This document shows positions 1 to 8,754 of a DNA stretch of 64,000 nucleotides, in pieces. This DNA comes from Bacteroides sp. CAG:927 (lineage in GTDB: Bacteria; Bacteroidota; Bacteroidia; Bacteroidales; Muribaculaceae). Each line of letters starts with the position of its first letter. The first letter of the stretch is position 1. Location: the NCBI GenBank assembly GCA_000431155.1, contig HF985650.1:1-64000 (forward strand), read 5' to 3'. The notes under the pieces are model-generated. The model ran no database searches. It was not told where the DNA came from and saw only the letters and a program-made list of their open reading frames with translations. Made by a program: the position numbers and the translations under genes.

Positions 1-59
1 TCCGCCAACGATCGGCAAGAGCACACTGACATTCTGAACTATTTTATTCTTTTTTTCAT

Positions 60-67
60 TATCTTTG
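60..67 (+). promoter_or_regulatory. Bacteroidetes -7 box upstream of the antiporter gene
   Basis: TATCTTTG matches the TAnnTTTG -7 consensus of Bacteroidetes and lies just upstream of the antiporter start. No convincing TTTG -33 element is seen 19-21 bases further upstream, so the assignment is tentative. Confidence 0.35.
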
Positions 68-83
68 TGAGAAACTGGATAAT

Positions 84-1568
84 ATGGAGATAAGTGGAGA
101 AAATATTATGCTTGTGGGTTCAATCCTCCTGATAGCAGGCGTGCTCATTGGCAAGACAAGTTATCGCACAGGATTGCCGCTGTTGTTGGTGTTTTTGTTG
201 GTTGGCATGGCATTCGGTTGTGATGGCCTCGGCATCCGGTTCGGCAACATGCATCAGGCTCAGATGATTGGCATGGTGGCATTGTGCATCATCCTTTTTT
301 CCGGTGGCATCTCCACCAAACTTTCCTCCATCCGGCCTGTCATCGCCCCCGGTCTTGTGCTTTCCACTGTAGGAGTGTTGCTTACGGCCATTGTCACCGG
401 CCTCTTCATCTTTTGGCTTTCCGGCATGTCATGGACCAACATTCACTTCGCATTGCTCCCGTCACTGTTGTTGGCGGCCACCATGTCAAGTACCGATTCC
501 GCTTCCGTATTCGCCATACTCGGCGGTCACAAAGTGCACCTGAAGCATCATCTCCGCCCCATGTTGGAGCTTGAAAGCGGATCCAACGACCCCATGGCCT
601 ATATGCTCACCATCATTCTTATTGAAGCCATCGTCATGGGCGGTTCCCTCAGTGCAGCCACACTTTTAAGCCAATTGCTGTTGCAGTTCAGTGTCGGCGG
701 CCTTATGGGCGTTGCCATAGGATGGGGCACAAAATGGCTCGTTACATTTTATAGGCGCATAGGCAGTAAGTCCGATAATGAGGATGGCGGTCAGGCCACT
801 GCCATGATTTCCATCATACTCATTGGGGTGGTGTTCCTCACTTTCACCCTCACCACCGCTCTCGGCGGCAACGGCTATTTGGCAGTTTACATCTGTGGAA
901 TGATGATTGGCAATGCTTCTTTGCCACATAAGCGCAGTATAACCAAATTCCTTGACGGGCTCACTTGGCTGGCACAGATTGTGGTTTTCATCATGCTCGG
1001 GTTGCTCGTCAACCCCCATGAAATGCTGTCGGTGGCTGCCGTATCATTCCTGATAGGCCTCTTCATGATATTCGTGGGCCGACCCGTAAGCGTATGGCTT
1101 AGCCTGCTGCCGTTTCGCCGTATCGCACCTCGCACCAAGGTTTTCGTTTCATGGGTGGGACTTCGAGGTGCCGTCCCCATAATTTTCGCCACCTACCCCG
1201 TAGTGGCGCAGGTGCCCGGCGCAAGTCTGATTTTCAATATCGTGTTTTTTGTCACCCTCTTGTCTCTCCTCGTTCAGGGCACTACCGTCATATCTGCCGC
1301 ACGCAGATTGCGCCTGATTGACACTTCTGCGCACGAGGAACCCGATTTCGGCGTTGAATTGGCCGATGAGCATCCCACATCTTTGCGCACGCTCGTGCTC
1401 ACTGATGAGCACCTTTCCGCCGGCAACACCCTCAGTTCTCTCACTTTGCCTGAAAAAGGACTGGTGATAATGATAAAGCGCGACGGACGCTATATCGTGC
1501 CAAATGGCAAACGCCGTTTGCTCGCCGGCGACACCCTCCTGATCATCAAGGAGTCGCATACGCAATAA
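84..1568 (+). CDS. CPA1-family potassium/proton antiporter (NhaP2/CvrA type)
   Basis: A 494-residue inner-membrane protein with about twelve hydrophobic segments over residues 8-400, then a soluble tail (about 425-494) that looks like a TrkA-C/RCK-C ligand-binding domain. The membrane part has family features: a TDSASVFAIL stretch near residue 137 and a conserved LESGSNDPMAYML segment near 162, the ion-binding region of CPA1 exchangers. The family exchanges K+ or Na+ for protons and protects against cytoplasmic cation excess. The start at 84 gives the short N-terminal extension seen in NhaP2; ATG at 108 is an alternative. It appears monocistronic. The cation specificity cannot be read from sequence. 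Confidence 0.88.
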   Translation: MEISGENIMLVGSILLIAGVLIGKTSYRTGLPLLLVFLLVGMAFGCDGLGIRFGNMHQAQMIGMVALCIILFSGGISTKLSSIRPVIAPGLVLSTVGVLLTAIVTGLFIFWLSGMSWTNIHFALLPSLLLAATMSSTDSASVFAILGGHKVHLKHHLRPMLELESGSNDPMAYMLTIILIEAIVMGGSLSAATLLSQLLLQFSVGGLMGVAIGWGTKWLVTFYRRIGSKSDNEDGGQATAMISIILIGVVFLTFTLTTALGGNGYLAVYICGMMIGNASLPHKRSITKFLDGLTWLAQIVVFIMLGLLVNPHEMLSVAAVSFLIGLFMIFVGRPVSVWLSLLPFRRIAPRTKVFVSWVGLRGAVPIIFATYPVVAQVPGASLIFNIVFFVTLLSLLVQGTTVISAARRLRLIDTSAHEEPDFGVELADEHPTSLRTLVLTDEHLSAGNTLSSLTLPEKGLVIMIKRDGRYIVPNGKRRLLAGDTLLIIKESHTQ

Positions 1569-1581
1569 CCAATCATAACGC

Positions 1582-1616
1582 AGCAACGCGGCCGGCTTCA
1601 CAGCGGTCGCGTTGCT
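1582..1616 (+). terminator. Stem-loop after the antiporter gene
   Basis: A 13-base stem (1582-1594 with 1604-1616, one G-T wobble) around a 9-base loop lies 14 bases after the antiporter stop codon. There is no clear U-tract after it, so termination is only plausible. Confidence 0.4.
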
Positions 1617-1735
1617 ATGCGATAGATTACATATCTTTATTCGTTTACTTATCCGGTTACAAAATTACTCCATGCGGCAAGTCGTGGCAATACCAAAAAA
1701 TAATGATTTTTTGTCGCCGGAATACCCAATAGTGA

Positions 1736-2398
1736 TTATTCGTTCGTGATTACGGCTATCTCAAATCCGTCACGCACATGCACAAACTCCACTACCTCTA
1801 TCGTCGCAAGCCGCACTATCATCTCCTCGGCTGTGCGTCGGCTGAGCGATGCCGCAAGCATTATTTGCTCCACACTGGCCGAGTCCACCGAACGCAGATA
1901 ACGCAGCACAGCCTGCTCTGACTCGCTAAGCATCATTGTCAGTCCCTCGCGGCTTATGGCCTGCCGCCATGAGCGCACCATCAGCGGATGTGCCGCTATG
2001 TTCTCGTCTTTCACCCGGTAGTAGGCGCGCCAGCTGCCGTCCGGTTCCTGCGACTGCACGGGACGCGTGGCGCTTTGGGGTATCTCGGCGCGTATCACCA
2101 CGGCACCTCCCTCGGTGGTGAAAGCGGTGAACCGCAGCTCCTGTGCCGGCCGGCAATAAAGCTGTGCCGCAGCCTCCACCACATAAATGTCTTCCTCGTT
2201 GCGCACTCCGGCTATTGCCCCGCTGTCCTTAACCCCTATCAGCAGTCGCCCTCCTTTATTGTTGGCAAAAGCCGATATTGAACGCGCTATCTTGCGCGCA
2301 TCGCTTATGGCATATTTGAAGTCTTGGGTCTCGTGTTCGCCTTCCGCAATAAGTTTTGCTATATAGAATTTGCCTCGTATGTGTGGTATATCCTTCAC
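1736..2398 (-). CDS. AlbA_2 (Schlafen-like) putative DNA-binding protein
   Basis: About 220 residues. The N-terminal half resembles the AlbA_2 (divergent AAA_4/Schlafen-type) domain: a conserved FK stretch, then SISAFANNKGGRLLIGVKD with the Gly-Gly-(R/T)-(I/L)-hydrophobic-Gly core. The C-terminal part (about 160-220) looks like a winged helix. I place the start at GTG 2398, whose GTGA overlaps the luxS stop codon by 4 bases. Reading upstream to ATG 2434 is possible but would run 40 bases into luxS. It is the last gene of mtnN-luxS-this. AlbA_2 proteins are often predicted regulators, and no role in AI-2 metabolism can be inferred beyond the linkage. Confidence 0.72.
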   Translation of the reverse strand: MKDIPHIRGKFYIAKLIAEGEHETQDFKYAISDARKIARSISAFANNKGGRLLIGVKDSGAIAGVRNEEDIYVVEAAAQLYCRPAQELRFTAFTTEGGAVVIRAEIPQSATRPVQSQEPDGSWRAYYRVKDENIAAHPLMVRSWRQAISREGLTMMLSESEQAVLRYLRSVDSASVEQIMLAASLSRRTAEEMIVRLATIEVVEFVHVRDGFEIAVITNE

Positions 2399-2880
2399 TC
2401 GGCCGGATAGTTGAGATTGGCATCGGTAGCGCACAGAAGCACTTCGTCAAGATAACGCCTTGCCTCCCGGCGCGCTCCTTCATGATCCATGTAGGAGTAA
2501 TTGCCGCAGTCGCGCGGGGTGGCACCGGGCACCTCGCCATCGTAATTGGCCACGAACTCCATGGTCTCAATGATTAGCGGAAGCACATCACGCGAGGTGT
2601 AGTCACCCGACAGCAGCAGATAATTGCCGGTACAGCATCCCATCGGGCCCCAGTAAACCACTTTGCTTGACCATTCGGGATGATTGCGCAGAAATGTGGC
2701 TGCAAGATGCTCCATGGCGTGAAGCACCTTCGGACTCAATGCCGGCTGACGGTTAGGTTCGGTCAGCCTTACATCAAAAGTGGTGATTACATCACCGTTG
2801 GGCGTGGTGTCTTTGCGCGACACATACACGCCCCTGAGCAGTTTCAGATGATTGATTGTGAATGATGCTATTTTTTCCAC
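2395..2880 (-). CDS. luxS: S-ribosylhomocysteine lyase (AI-2 synthase)
   Basis: A 161-residue cytoplasmic metalloenzyme that cleaves S-ribosylhomocysteine to homocysteine and DPD, the AI-2 precursor. The metal ligands are visible: His54 and His58 with Glu57 in HAMEH, and Cys125 in the RDCGNY segment. The catalytic Cys is in GPMGCCTGNY (about residue 82). Length matches the family. The start overlaps the end of mtnN by 13 bases, so the two consecutive enzymes of SAH detoxification are translationally coupled. Its stop overlaps the next gene's GTG. An unrelated AI-2E-family permease lies far away in the window. Confidence 0.95.
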   Translation of the reverse strand: MEKIASFTINHLKLLRGVYVSRKDTTPNGDVITTFDVRLTEPNRQPALSPKVLHAMEHLAATFLRNHPEWSSKVVYWGPMGCCTGNYLLLSGDYTSRDVLPLIIETMEFVANYDGEVPGATPRDCGNYSYMDHEGARREARRYLDEVLLCATDANLNYPAE

Positions 2881-3584
2881 TCTATACCTGTGTTTTCGTT
2901 CTGTGTAAGTTCATGAATCACCTGACGGAGCATGTCAAATGTGTGCTTGGGGGCTTCTTCCCAGAAATTCTCATATTGGGCTATGTTGTCATCGGCTCCG
3001 GGGGTGTCGCTTATCACGCGCATGCATGCAAAGGGCACATTGTACAGGTAGCATACCTGTGCTATGGCACCCGATTCCATATCCACTGCATCAACATCGG
3101 GATACAGGTTCTTGATTCGCTCCACATCTTCCGGACGGCTCACGAATATGTCGCCCGAGCACACCAGCCCGTGTTTCACTGTGTCTCCCTCATGTATGCA
3201 GGGCAGTGAGTTGACAAAATCTGCCGTGTGAAAGAATCTCGGGCATCCTGCCGCATCGCCCCATTCCGTCTCCGGACCGCACCACACATCATGATAGGCT
3301 ATGCGGGTGCCGACAACCACATCCAGAATACCCGCATTGCCGCCGGTGCCACCGGCCACTCCGGTATTTATGATGAGCTTGGGGGTGAAGTTCTCGATCA
3401 TTACAAAGGTTCCCAATGCGGCATTTACTTTGCCTATACCGCATTTCATCGCCACGATTTCTGCGCGGCCTATATTCCCGCAATAAAAGGTAAACCCGTT
3501 GATTTGTAATTCGCTGGCGTTCTCCATCAGTGGCAGCAGCAGGTCAAGTTCCTTGCCCATGGCCACGATTACTCCTATCTTCAT
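2868..3584 (-). CDS. mtnN: 5'-methylthioadenosine/S-adenosylhomocysteine nucleosidase
   Basis: A 238-residue PNP/UDP-phosphorylase-fold enzyme that hydrolyses SAH and MTA to adenine and the thioribose product used by LuxS. It starts with the typical KIGVIVAMGKELDLLLP. It contains the INTGVAGG glycine motif (about residue 72), the catalytic Glu in AVDMESGAIAQV (about 170) and the catalytic Asp in RVISDTPGAD (about 190). First gene of a three-gene operon with luxS. A TACTTTTG -7 box lies on this strand at 3618-3625. Confidence 0.93.
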   Translation of the reverse strand: MKIGVIVAMGKELDLLLPLMENASELQINGFTFYCGNIGRAEIVAMKCGIGKVNAALGTFVMIENFTPKLIINTGVAGGTGGNAGILDVVVGTRIAYHDVWCGPETEWGDAAGCPRFFHTADFVNSLPCIHEGDTVKHGLVCSGDIFVSRPEDVERIKNLYPDVDAVDMESGAIAQVCYLYNVPFACMRVISDTPGADDNIAQYENFWEEAPKHTFDMLRQVIHELTQNENTGIEWKK

Positions 3585-3602
3585 GTCTGGTATTGGTGTT
3601 TT

Positions 3603-3634
3603 TTTGCGTTAGTGATGCAAAAGTACTAATTTTA
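3603..3634. promoter_or_regulatory. Overlapping divergent promoters between mtnN and the esterase gene
   Basis: For the plus-strand esterase, TTTG at 3603-3606 is followed after 20 bases by TAATTTTA at 3627-3634 (7 of 8 with TAnnTTTG). For the minus-strand mtnN operon, TACTTTTG (3618-3625) fits the -7 consensus but lacks an obvious -33. The two overlap, so the promoters may compete. Confidence 0.35.
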
Positions 3635-3659
3635 CGCCGAAAATAATGTCTATGCCGTT

Positions 3660-4493
3660 ATGAAAAAACTAACTCTATCATTGGTGCTGATTGCATTGGT
3701 TGTTGTCTTTGCTTCGGCCTTTCGTCCCTCTGACAATCTCGGTTCCACCACCACAGTGGTTATTCCTTCCGACCGCTTGCCCAAACCGATGAACGTAAAT
3801 ATAGTATTGCCCGAGCATTACGATACTGATACATCAAGGCATTTCCCCGTACTTTACCTTTTGCACGGTCACGGCGGCAACAATACTTCGTGGGGCGCAT
3901 TTGTGCCGCTTGACAGCATCGCCACCGCGCTTGATCTCATTATCGTGTGCCCTGATGGAATGAATAGCTGGTATTTTGATTCGCCGTTGCGTCAGAATTT
4001 GCAGATGGAGAGTTTTATAACCAAGGAACTTGTTCCTTATGTTGACTCTCATTACCGCACCCTTGCGCAGCCTCAAAGCAGGGCCATAACCGGCCTGAGC
4101 ATGGGCGGCCACGGTGCTCTTTGGCTGGCTATCAGGCATAAGGACCTGTTTCACAACGCGGGGTCCACGAGCGGCGGCGTAGATTTCACCCCGTGGCCCG
4201 GTTCTTGGAGCATCAAGGAAACCCTTGGCGAGCGCGATAAAAATCCAGAGGAGTGGCAGAATCATACCGTGGCATCGCTCGTATCAGAGTTGAAGCCGGG
4301 TGATCTCAACATAATTTTTGATTGCGGCACAGAGGACTTTTTCTACAACGTAAACTGCGCTCTTGACTCCGCACTCAATTCGCACCGCATTCCCCATGTT
4401 TACCGCACATCGCCCGGAGCGCACAATAGTGCCTATTGGGCGCGCTCCATCAAGCCCCAGCTTGAGTACTTCAATTCCGTCCTCGCCCGCTGA
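3660..4493 (+). CDS. Secreted esterase D/feruloyl esterase-like alpha/beta hydrolase
   Basis: A 277-residue protein with a signal peptide (residues 1-20, ending FASA). The alpha/beta-hydrolase fold is shown by LYLLHGHGG (oxyanion region, about 66-73), the nucleophile Ser147 in GLSMGGHG, an acid in FDCGTEDFF (about 220) and the catalytic His in SPGAHNSAYW (about 254). The family hydrolyses acyl or feruloyl esters or acts like antigen-85 enzymes; the substrate is not evident. It is probably periplasmic or exported. Its 3' end overlaps that of the convergent DUF3857 gene by 23 bases. Confidence 0.85.
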   Translation: MKKLTLSLVLIALVVVFASAFRPSDNLGSTTTVVIPSDRLPKPMNVNIVLPEHYDTDTSRHFPVLYLLHGHGGNNTSWGAFVPLDSIATALDLIIVCPDGMNSWYFDSPLRQNLQMESFITKELVPYVDSHYRTLAQPQSRAITGLSMGGHGALWLAIRHKDLFHNAGSTSGGVDFTPWPGSWSIKETLGERDKNPEEWQNHTVASLVSELKPGDLNIIFDCGTEDFFYNVNCALDSALNSHRIPHVYRTSPGAHNSAYWARSIKPQLEYFNSVLAR

Positions 4494-6708
4494 CACCTTG
4501 ACTGTCTGTTATGCGCCTTTTATTTTGGGGATGGAGGACGATGGTGGTTTCGGAGAAGTCGTTGGCGGCTTGGCGCAGATCCAGGAAATCCTGCCACAAG
4601 GCTGCGGGATGATTGCGGCGTGCATTGATGGCCATGACTGATACTTTTACAATGTTTTGCTCCTCGTCGTAATTGGCCTGAGCGTAAAATATCCCGGCGT
4701 TGTTGCTCTTGTTGACTTTCAATGATTCCAGCCCGGCTGCATCCACTGTATATCCCTCAGGAATATGCAGGTTGAGTGACCATTTGTTTTGTCCCGAACG
4801 AGATGTGCAAATATCAATGGTGCGTTTCTCGGTGAGAAGCTCATTGGTTATGTTTCTGGATCCTGAGAGGGCTCCCACTTTTACCAACAGGTCGGGACCA
4901 GCCGATGATACAAGTCCGTCCACATTTCCCTTTACTGAATATTCAAGTTTAGGTGAACCGGGTGTGTAACTGTAGTTACTTACAATGACGGTATCAACGG
5001 AAGAATTTTCAAGTCCAAGGTCAGATTTGGGTTTTCGGTCACAAATAGCTTTCTTGATTTTGTTGAAAAGTACTGCTTCCTTGTCAAACTCACGTTTGCT
5101 GCGCTTGTTTGCCGGAAGGTTGAGGTAATCCTCTGTAAGCGGGATTATTTCATCGGGCATCAATGGCATAGAACACTGGCTTGTGCCGCCACCCTTGGCT
5201 ATGACTTTGTATGTGAAATCAAGCTGTGTGGCATCCGGGTCGGGTATTGTGATGTCCACTGTATAATTGGCTGTGTTTTCTCTGTAGGCATGGTCGGGAA
5301 GATTGACCACGGAGAATTGTTTGTTGTTGAATACCGATGACCGTTCTCCTTCAATTATGTATGCCTGTTCGCCGTGGTATTCGTCTGGAAGTTCGCCGGG
5401 AAGGAAATTGGTGTTGGCATCGCCCACATAATAACGGTCTCCCATGATGATCATCGGGGTAGCTTGTGTATAGGCTGAGATGCACTCTACAGGAACATCA
5501 TTATGCGTGGTTGTTACGGCAAGCTGTCCCTCTGTGGTGAGTTTTGCTTTCTCAAGGAGGTCTTTTGTAAGGCACACCACATCCCATTGGTTGTAGCTTT
5601 CTTTGGACACGTTTGCCATATATTTGGCTGCGAGCCATGCCGCGTCTGCAATTTGTGAATCGGTGGCGTCAGGGTGAGCCTGACGGTAATCCTTAACCAA
5701 CCCCCAAGCTTTGGAGGCATCACTGCCCGGTATTGTGGTCTTTGCAAAAATTTCAGCTACTTCTGCCATAATGAGCGGTGCGGGGAGATTGAAATATATG
5801 CCTGCTCGACGTGCGCTTTCAGGTGTGCCGAATATTCGTGACAGGTTGTCTTTTACGCTCAGGCGTACCAAAGGCATCTGTCGTGCTTTATTGCACCATC
5901 CGGGATTGTCAAATTTCTCAATGTTTTTAAGATGCAGTGACATGATATTGCGGTCGGAGGTGGATTTGTTCTCGAATATTCCGGCTGTAATGCCGTTTAA
6001 TGTGGATATTTCGGTAGTAAGATTGGTGTCAAAAGCGCCCACAAACCGGTAGTCCATGATAGGGTATTTAGACACAAGGTCAATGCTCGTACGTATTCCC
6101 TGATCACCGAAAAAGTATCGGCGTGTGTAATAGAAGAACTCAAGCACGTCGCCTGTCTCAAGGCCCGGAATGGCAAGTTTATGTTCGCTTGAAGACTCTT
6201 CCTTTCCCGTTGTGACGGTTACAACCTCTTTGGGGTCAACATCAATGCACAGGCCGTTGGGCTTGTAGATGCGAGCCCCGAATGCCTGATTAAACTCATA
6301 AATCACCAATCCTGAGCCGATTTTTTGGCTTTCTTTCGGGTCAAAAGAAAACTCCGAATAGTATTCTACCGCACTTTTGTCAAGGAGCTTGACCATGCAG
6401 CGTCGTATTTGGTTGACAGTGGTTTCCCCGATATATCCTCGCTCCACATCAACAAAATTACCCATTTGGGATGATTCAATTCTGCCGGCATCAATGCTAT
6501 TGTATTCAGCGATAATTACTGCTGCGCATCCATTTGCAAGGGAGTCCGGGACTGATGTATTGGCATTGAATTCCGGCAGGTTCATATTCCATACCTCCTG
6601 TGCGGCAGTTTTCTGAAACTTTGCATCAGGTTCGTTGTTTGCTGCGGCGGAAGTGAAGGCGGCAAGTGCCATGAGCAATGCAGTCACAAATAATGGTTTT
6701 GTATTCAT
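4471..6708 (-). CDS. Secreted DUF3857 protein with degenerate transglutaminase-like region
   Basis: A 745-residue protein with a signal peptide (1-22, ending TSAAA). The N-terminal half fits DUF3857 (beta-rich, IPGLETGDVLEFFY near residue 180). The middle (about 340-440) aligns by position with a transglutaminase-like domain, but the usual GDCKG-type catalytic cysteine motif is absent. The C-terminal part is beta-rich. It lies 5 bases after the similarly organised gene upstream, so the two form an operon. I infer a periplasmic or outer-surface protein that may have become non-catalytic. Function unknown. Confidence 0.72.
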   Translation of the reverse strand: MNTKPLFVTALLMALAAFTSAAANNEPDAKFQKTAAQEVWNMNLPEFNANTSVPDSLANGCAAVIIAEYNSIDAGRIESSQMGNFVDVERGYIGETTVNQIRRCMVKLLDKSAVEYYSEFSFDPKESQKIGSGLVIYEFNQAFGARIYKPNGLCIDVDPKEVVTVTTGKEESSSEHKLAIPGLETGDVLEFFYYTRRYFFGDQGIRTSIDLVSKYPIMDYRFVGAFDTNLTTEISTLNGITAGIFENKSTSDRNIMSLHLKNIEKFDNPGWCNKARQMPLVRLSVKDNLSRIFGTPESARRAGIYFNLPAPLIMAEVAEIFAKTTIPGSDASKAWGLVKDYRQAHPDATDSQIADAAWLAAKYMANVSKESYNQWDVVCLTKDLLEKAKLTTEGQLAVTTTHNDVPVECISAYTQATPMIIMGDRYYVGDANTNFLPGELPDEYHGEQAYIIEGERSSVFNNKQFSVVNLPDHAYRENTANYTVDITIPDPDATQLDFTYKVIAKGGGTSQCSMPLMPDEIIPLTEDYLNLPANKRSKREFDKEAVLFNKIKKAICDRKPKSDLGLENSSVDTVIVSNYSYTPGSPKLEYSVKGNVDGLVSSAGPDLLVKVGALSGSRNITNELLTEKRTIDICTSRSGQNKWSLNLHIPEGYTVDAAGLESLKVNKSNNAGIFYAQANYDEEQNIVKVSVMAINARRNHPAALWQDFLDLRQAANDFSETTIVLHPQNKRRITDSQGVSGRGRN

Positions 6709-6713
6709 AATGA

Positions 6714-8540
6714 TTATTGGTTTACTAAAACAAGTTTGTTGTTAATTGCACGGGAGAGCGTGCGAATGTCGTTGTTGAAATTTTCCAGTTCTTTCAAAGG
6801 TATTATGCCTTGTGTGAAATCCATCAACAAGCGGGCAGTAACAGTGTCTTGGTCGGAGGTATATTCCAGTGAGGCTGTTAGTGTGGGATTGCTGATATGA
6901 ACAGTGACGGGAAGTTCGCGTAGAGTTGTCCCTTTGGGTAATTTCACGGATATGGTGCGGGAGAGGCGTTTGGAAACACTGATTTCACCGGGGGCAGTGC
7001 GATCTTCCAGCTCAAATATCATTCCGAGAATTGACGGTATGATGTCAAGAGACAGATAGCTGTTGTCGCCGACTTTCTGTATGCCTGCAGAGCGTGTCAC
7101 TTCAGCCGTGATTTTAGTGGGGCCGTTGTTGACAGTGTCATTATGCAACGTGACATTGTCAAAAGCCCATGTATTGCGTCCCTCGTTGATAAATCCGAGC
7201 ACCTGCTTGTTGCGGTAACGCCGGTCAGTGTTGTTAAGCGAGTTGAGAAGCCGTGCCTTGAATTCGCCTGAAACGGTTTCGATGAATTTGCCGTGAAGTG
7301 TGGTGCCGTCAATGGTATAGTTTACGGTAACATCATCACAGTTGCTTGCCGGAGGCAAGATTGGAACGCGGTGTATGATGCATTTGTCTCCATTCTCTAT
7401 TAGGGTCTGTTTGCCCTGAATGGAGCCGGGATAGTAACCGCAATCTGTAGCTCCTACCGTGCCGTCAAGATATAAAATGGAGTCACTGGGCAAAATTGCT
7501 GCGGCTATCATATGGTTGCCGGTAGAAAACAAAGGGCGCGCAGTCCAGTCGTCGGGGATGCTGCGGGTGCCTATCCACACCATTCGTCCGTCAATATTGA
7601 CGGCATTCAGCATCGCCTTTATAAGGTTGGCTGAACCTTTGCAATCGCCATACCGCTTCTGAAGCACGACGGATGCCAATTCGGGTTCCCACCCCAACTC
7701 GCCATACTCTATGACTATATAGCGTATGTTGGTGTTGACCCAATGATGTATGGCTGCGATACGTTCAGCATCGGATTTGCACTGTGATGTGATTTGTCGC
7801 GCCTTTTCAGCCACGTTTTCTAACCCCGGGTCCTGACGGAGAATGTATTGGCGGATGCGTGTATAGAAGTCATTTACATCCTTAAACATGCCGGTAAAGC
7901 ATACCAAAGGAAGTGTGCGGCGGGGGGAGGGGGCATCGGATGGCAGATTCAATGCGGGCAAATCGGAAGCGGCAAGTGTTATAACCCAATTTTTGCCATC
8001 GGGAGAAGGTGCACGGGTAATTGATGCGTTTTCAGGCAAATTGGTTGCCTCAATATCGTAAATGTCTTTCATGCTTACTGGCATGGTTAATGATAGGGTA
8101 TATTGCTTGACGGGATAGTTGGCACCCACGAAAACCAGATGGTCCCGTTCGGGTGATTTGAGCGTGCAGTCGAATGTAGCTGTAATGCTTTTTCCCACTT
8201 TGTCAAGCTTTATGGGGAGTATGCACATGCGCGAATCGTCAAAGAATATGCCTGCGCTTGTAGCATTGCCGTAAATGGGTTTAGACCCTTTGGCCTTGGC
8301 GTTATCTACTGTTCGAAAGTTATCGTAGCTGATGGATGCATGTGCAGTTGTGGCGGTTTTTGTGGCCAGGAATGTGATGGACTTGTGTTGTTTTATGCAC
8401 TCGAGTTTCAGCCCCGATTTGTCGGTGACGAATATATATTGATCGGTCATGTTGCCGATGACAGTGTTGACAGGCTCAGCGGCCTGCAAGCACAAATAAG
8501 CGAGAAAGAACAAGAGAGCTACAGTTGTTTTCAAGTACAT
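6714..8540 (-). CDS. Secreted DUF3857/transglutaminase-like protein
   Basis: I start at ATG 8540 (608 residues), where a good signal peptide begins (LLFFLAYLCLQAA); the frame stays open upstream but is proline-rich and unlike coding sequence. It has a DUF3857-like N-terminal domain and then a transglutaminase core with a complete triad: Cys in RYGDCKGSA, His in STGNHMIAA and Asp in ILYLDGT. The C-terminal domain is beta-rich. It is followed by the degenerate paralogue at 4471. The family is common in Bacteroidetes and usually exported. The cysteine could catalyse proteolysis or crosslinking; the substrate is unknown. Confidence 0.8.
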   Translation of the reverse strand: MYLKTTVALLFFLAYLCLQAAEPVNTVIGNMTDQYIFVTDKSGLKLECIKQHKSITFLATKTATTAHASISYDNFRTVDNAKAKGSKPIYGNATSAGIFFDDSRMCILPIKLDKVGKSITATFDCTLKSPERDHLVFVGANYPVKQYTLSLTMPVSMKDIYDIEATNLPENASITRAPSPDGKNWVITLAASDLPALNLPSDAPSPRRTLPLVCFTGMFKDVNDFYTRIRQYILRQDPGLENVAEKARQITSQCKSDAERIAAIHHWVNTNIRYIVIEYGELGWEPELASVVLQKRYGDCKGSANLIKAMLNAVNIDGRMVWIGTRSIPDDWTARPLFSTGNHMIAAAILPSDSILYLDGTVGATDCGYYPGSIQGKQTLIENGDKCIIHRVPILPPASNCDDVTVNYTIDGTTLHGKFIETVSGEFKARLLNSLNNTDRRYRNKQVLGFINEGRNTWAFDNVTLHNDTVNNGPTKITAEVTRSAGIQKVGDNSYLSLDIIPSILGMIFELEDRTAPGEISVSKRLSRTISVKLPKGTTLRELPVTVHISNPTLTASLEYTSDQDTVTARLLMDFTQGIIPLKELENFNNDIRTLSRAINNKLVLVNQ

Positions 8541-8754
8541 ATAGGCACAAGTGATGTTAGAAAATGTAAAATAATGGGAAAATATTGGTTTATGCAATAG
8601 CCGGAATGTTAATTCCGGGATTGCTAAGGGAAAAGTGATAGGGAGGGGAGGAAATTTTGGTGGAGGATGACTTGTGGGAATGAAAAAATAATTAGCTTTG
8701 TGCAATGGGTAGAATTGCCTATGCCGTAATACTGACTTATAAAAGATATAGGGT
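8541..8754. promoter_or_regulatory. Divergent intergenic region with a plus-strand promoter at 8672-8700
   Basis: TTG at 8672-8674 and TAGCTTTG at 8693-8700 (18-base spacer) form a Bacteroidetes promoter about 50 bases before the transglutaminase gene at 8755. On the minus strand I see no full consensus for the gene starting at 8540. Confidence 0.5.
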
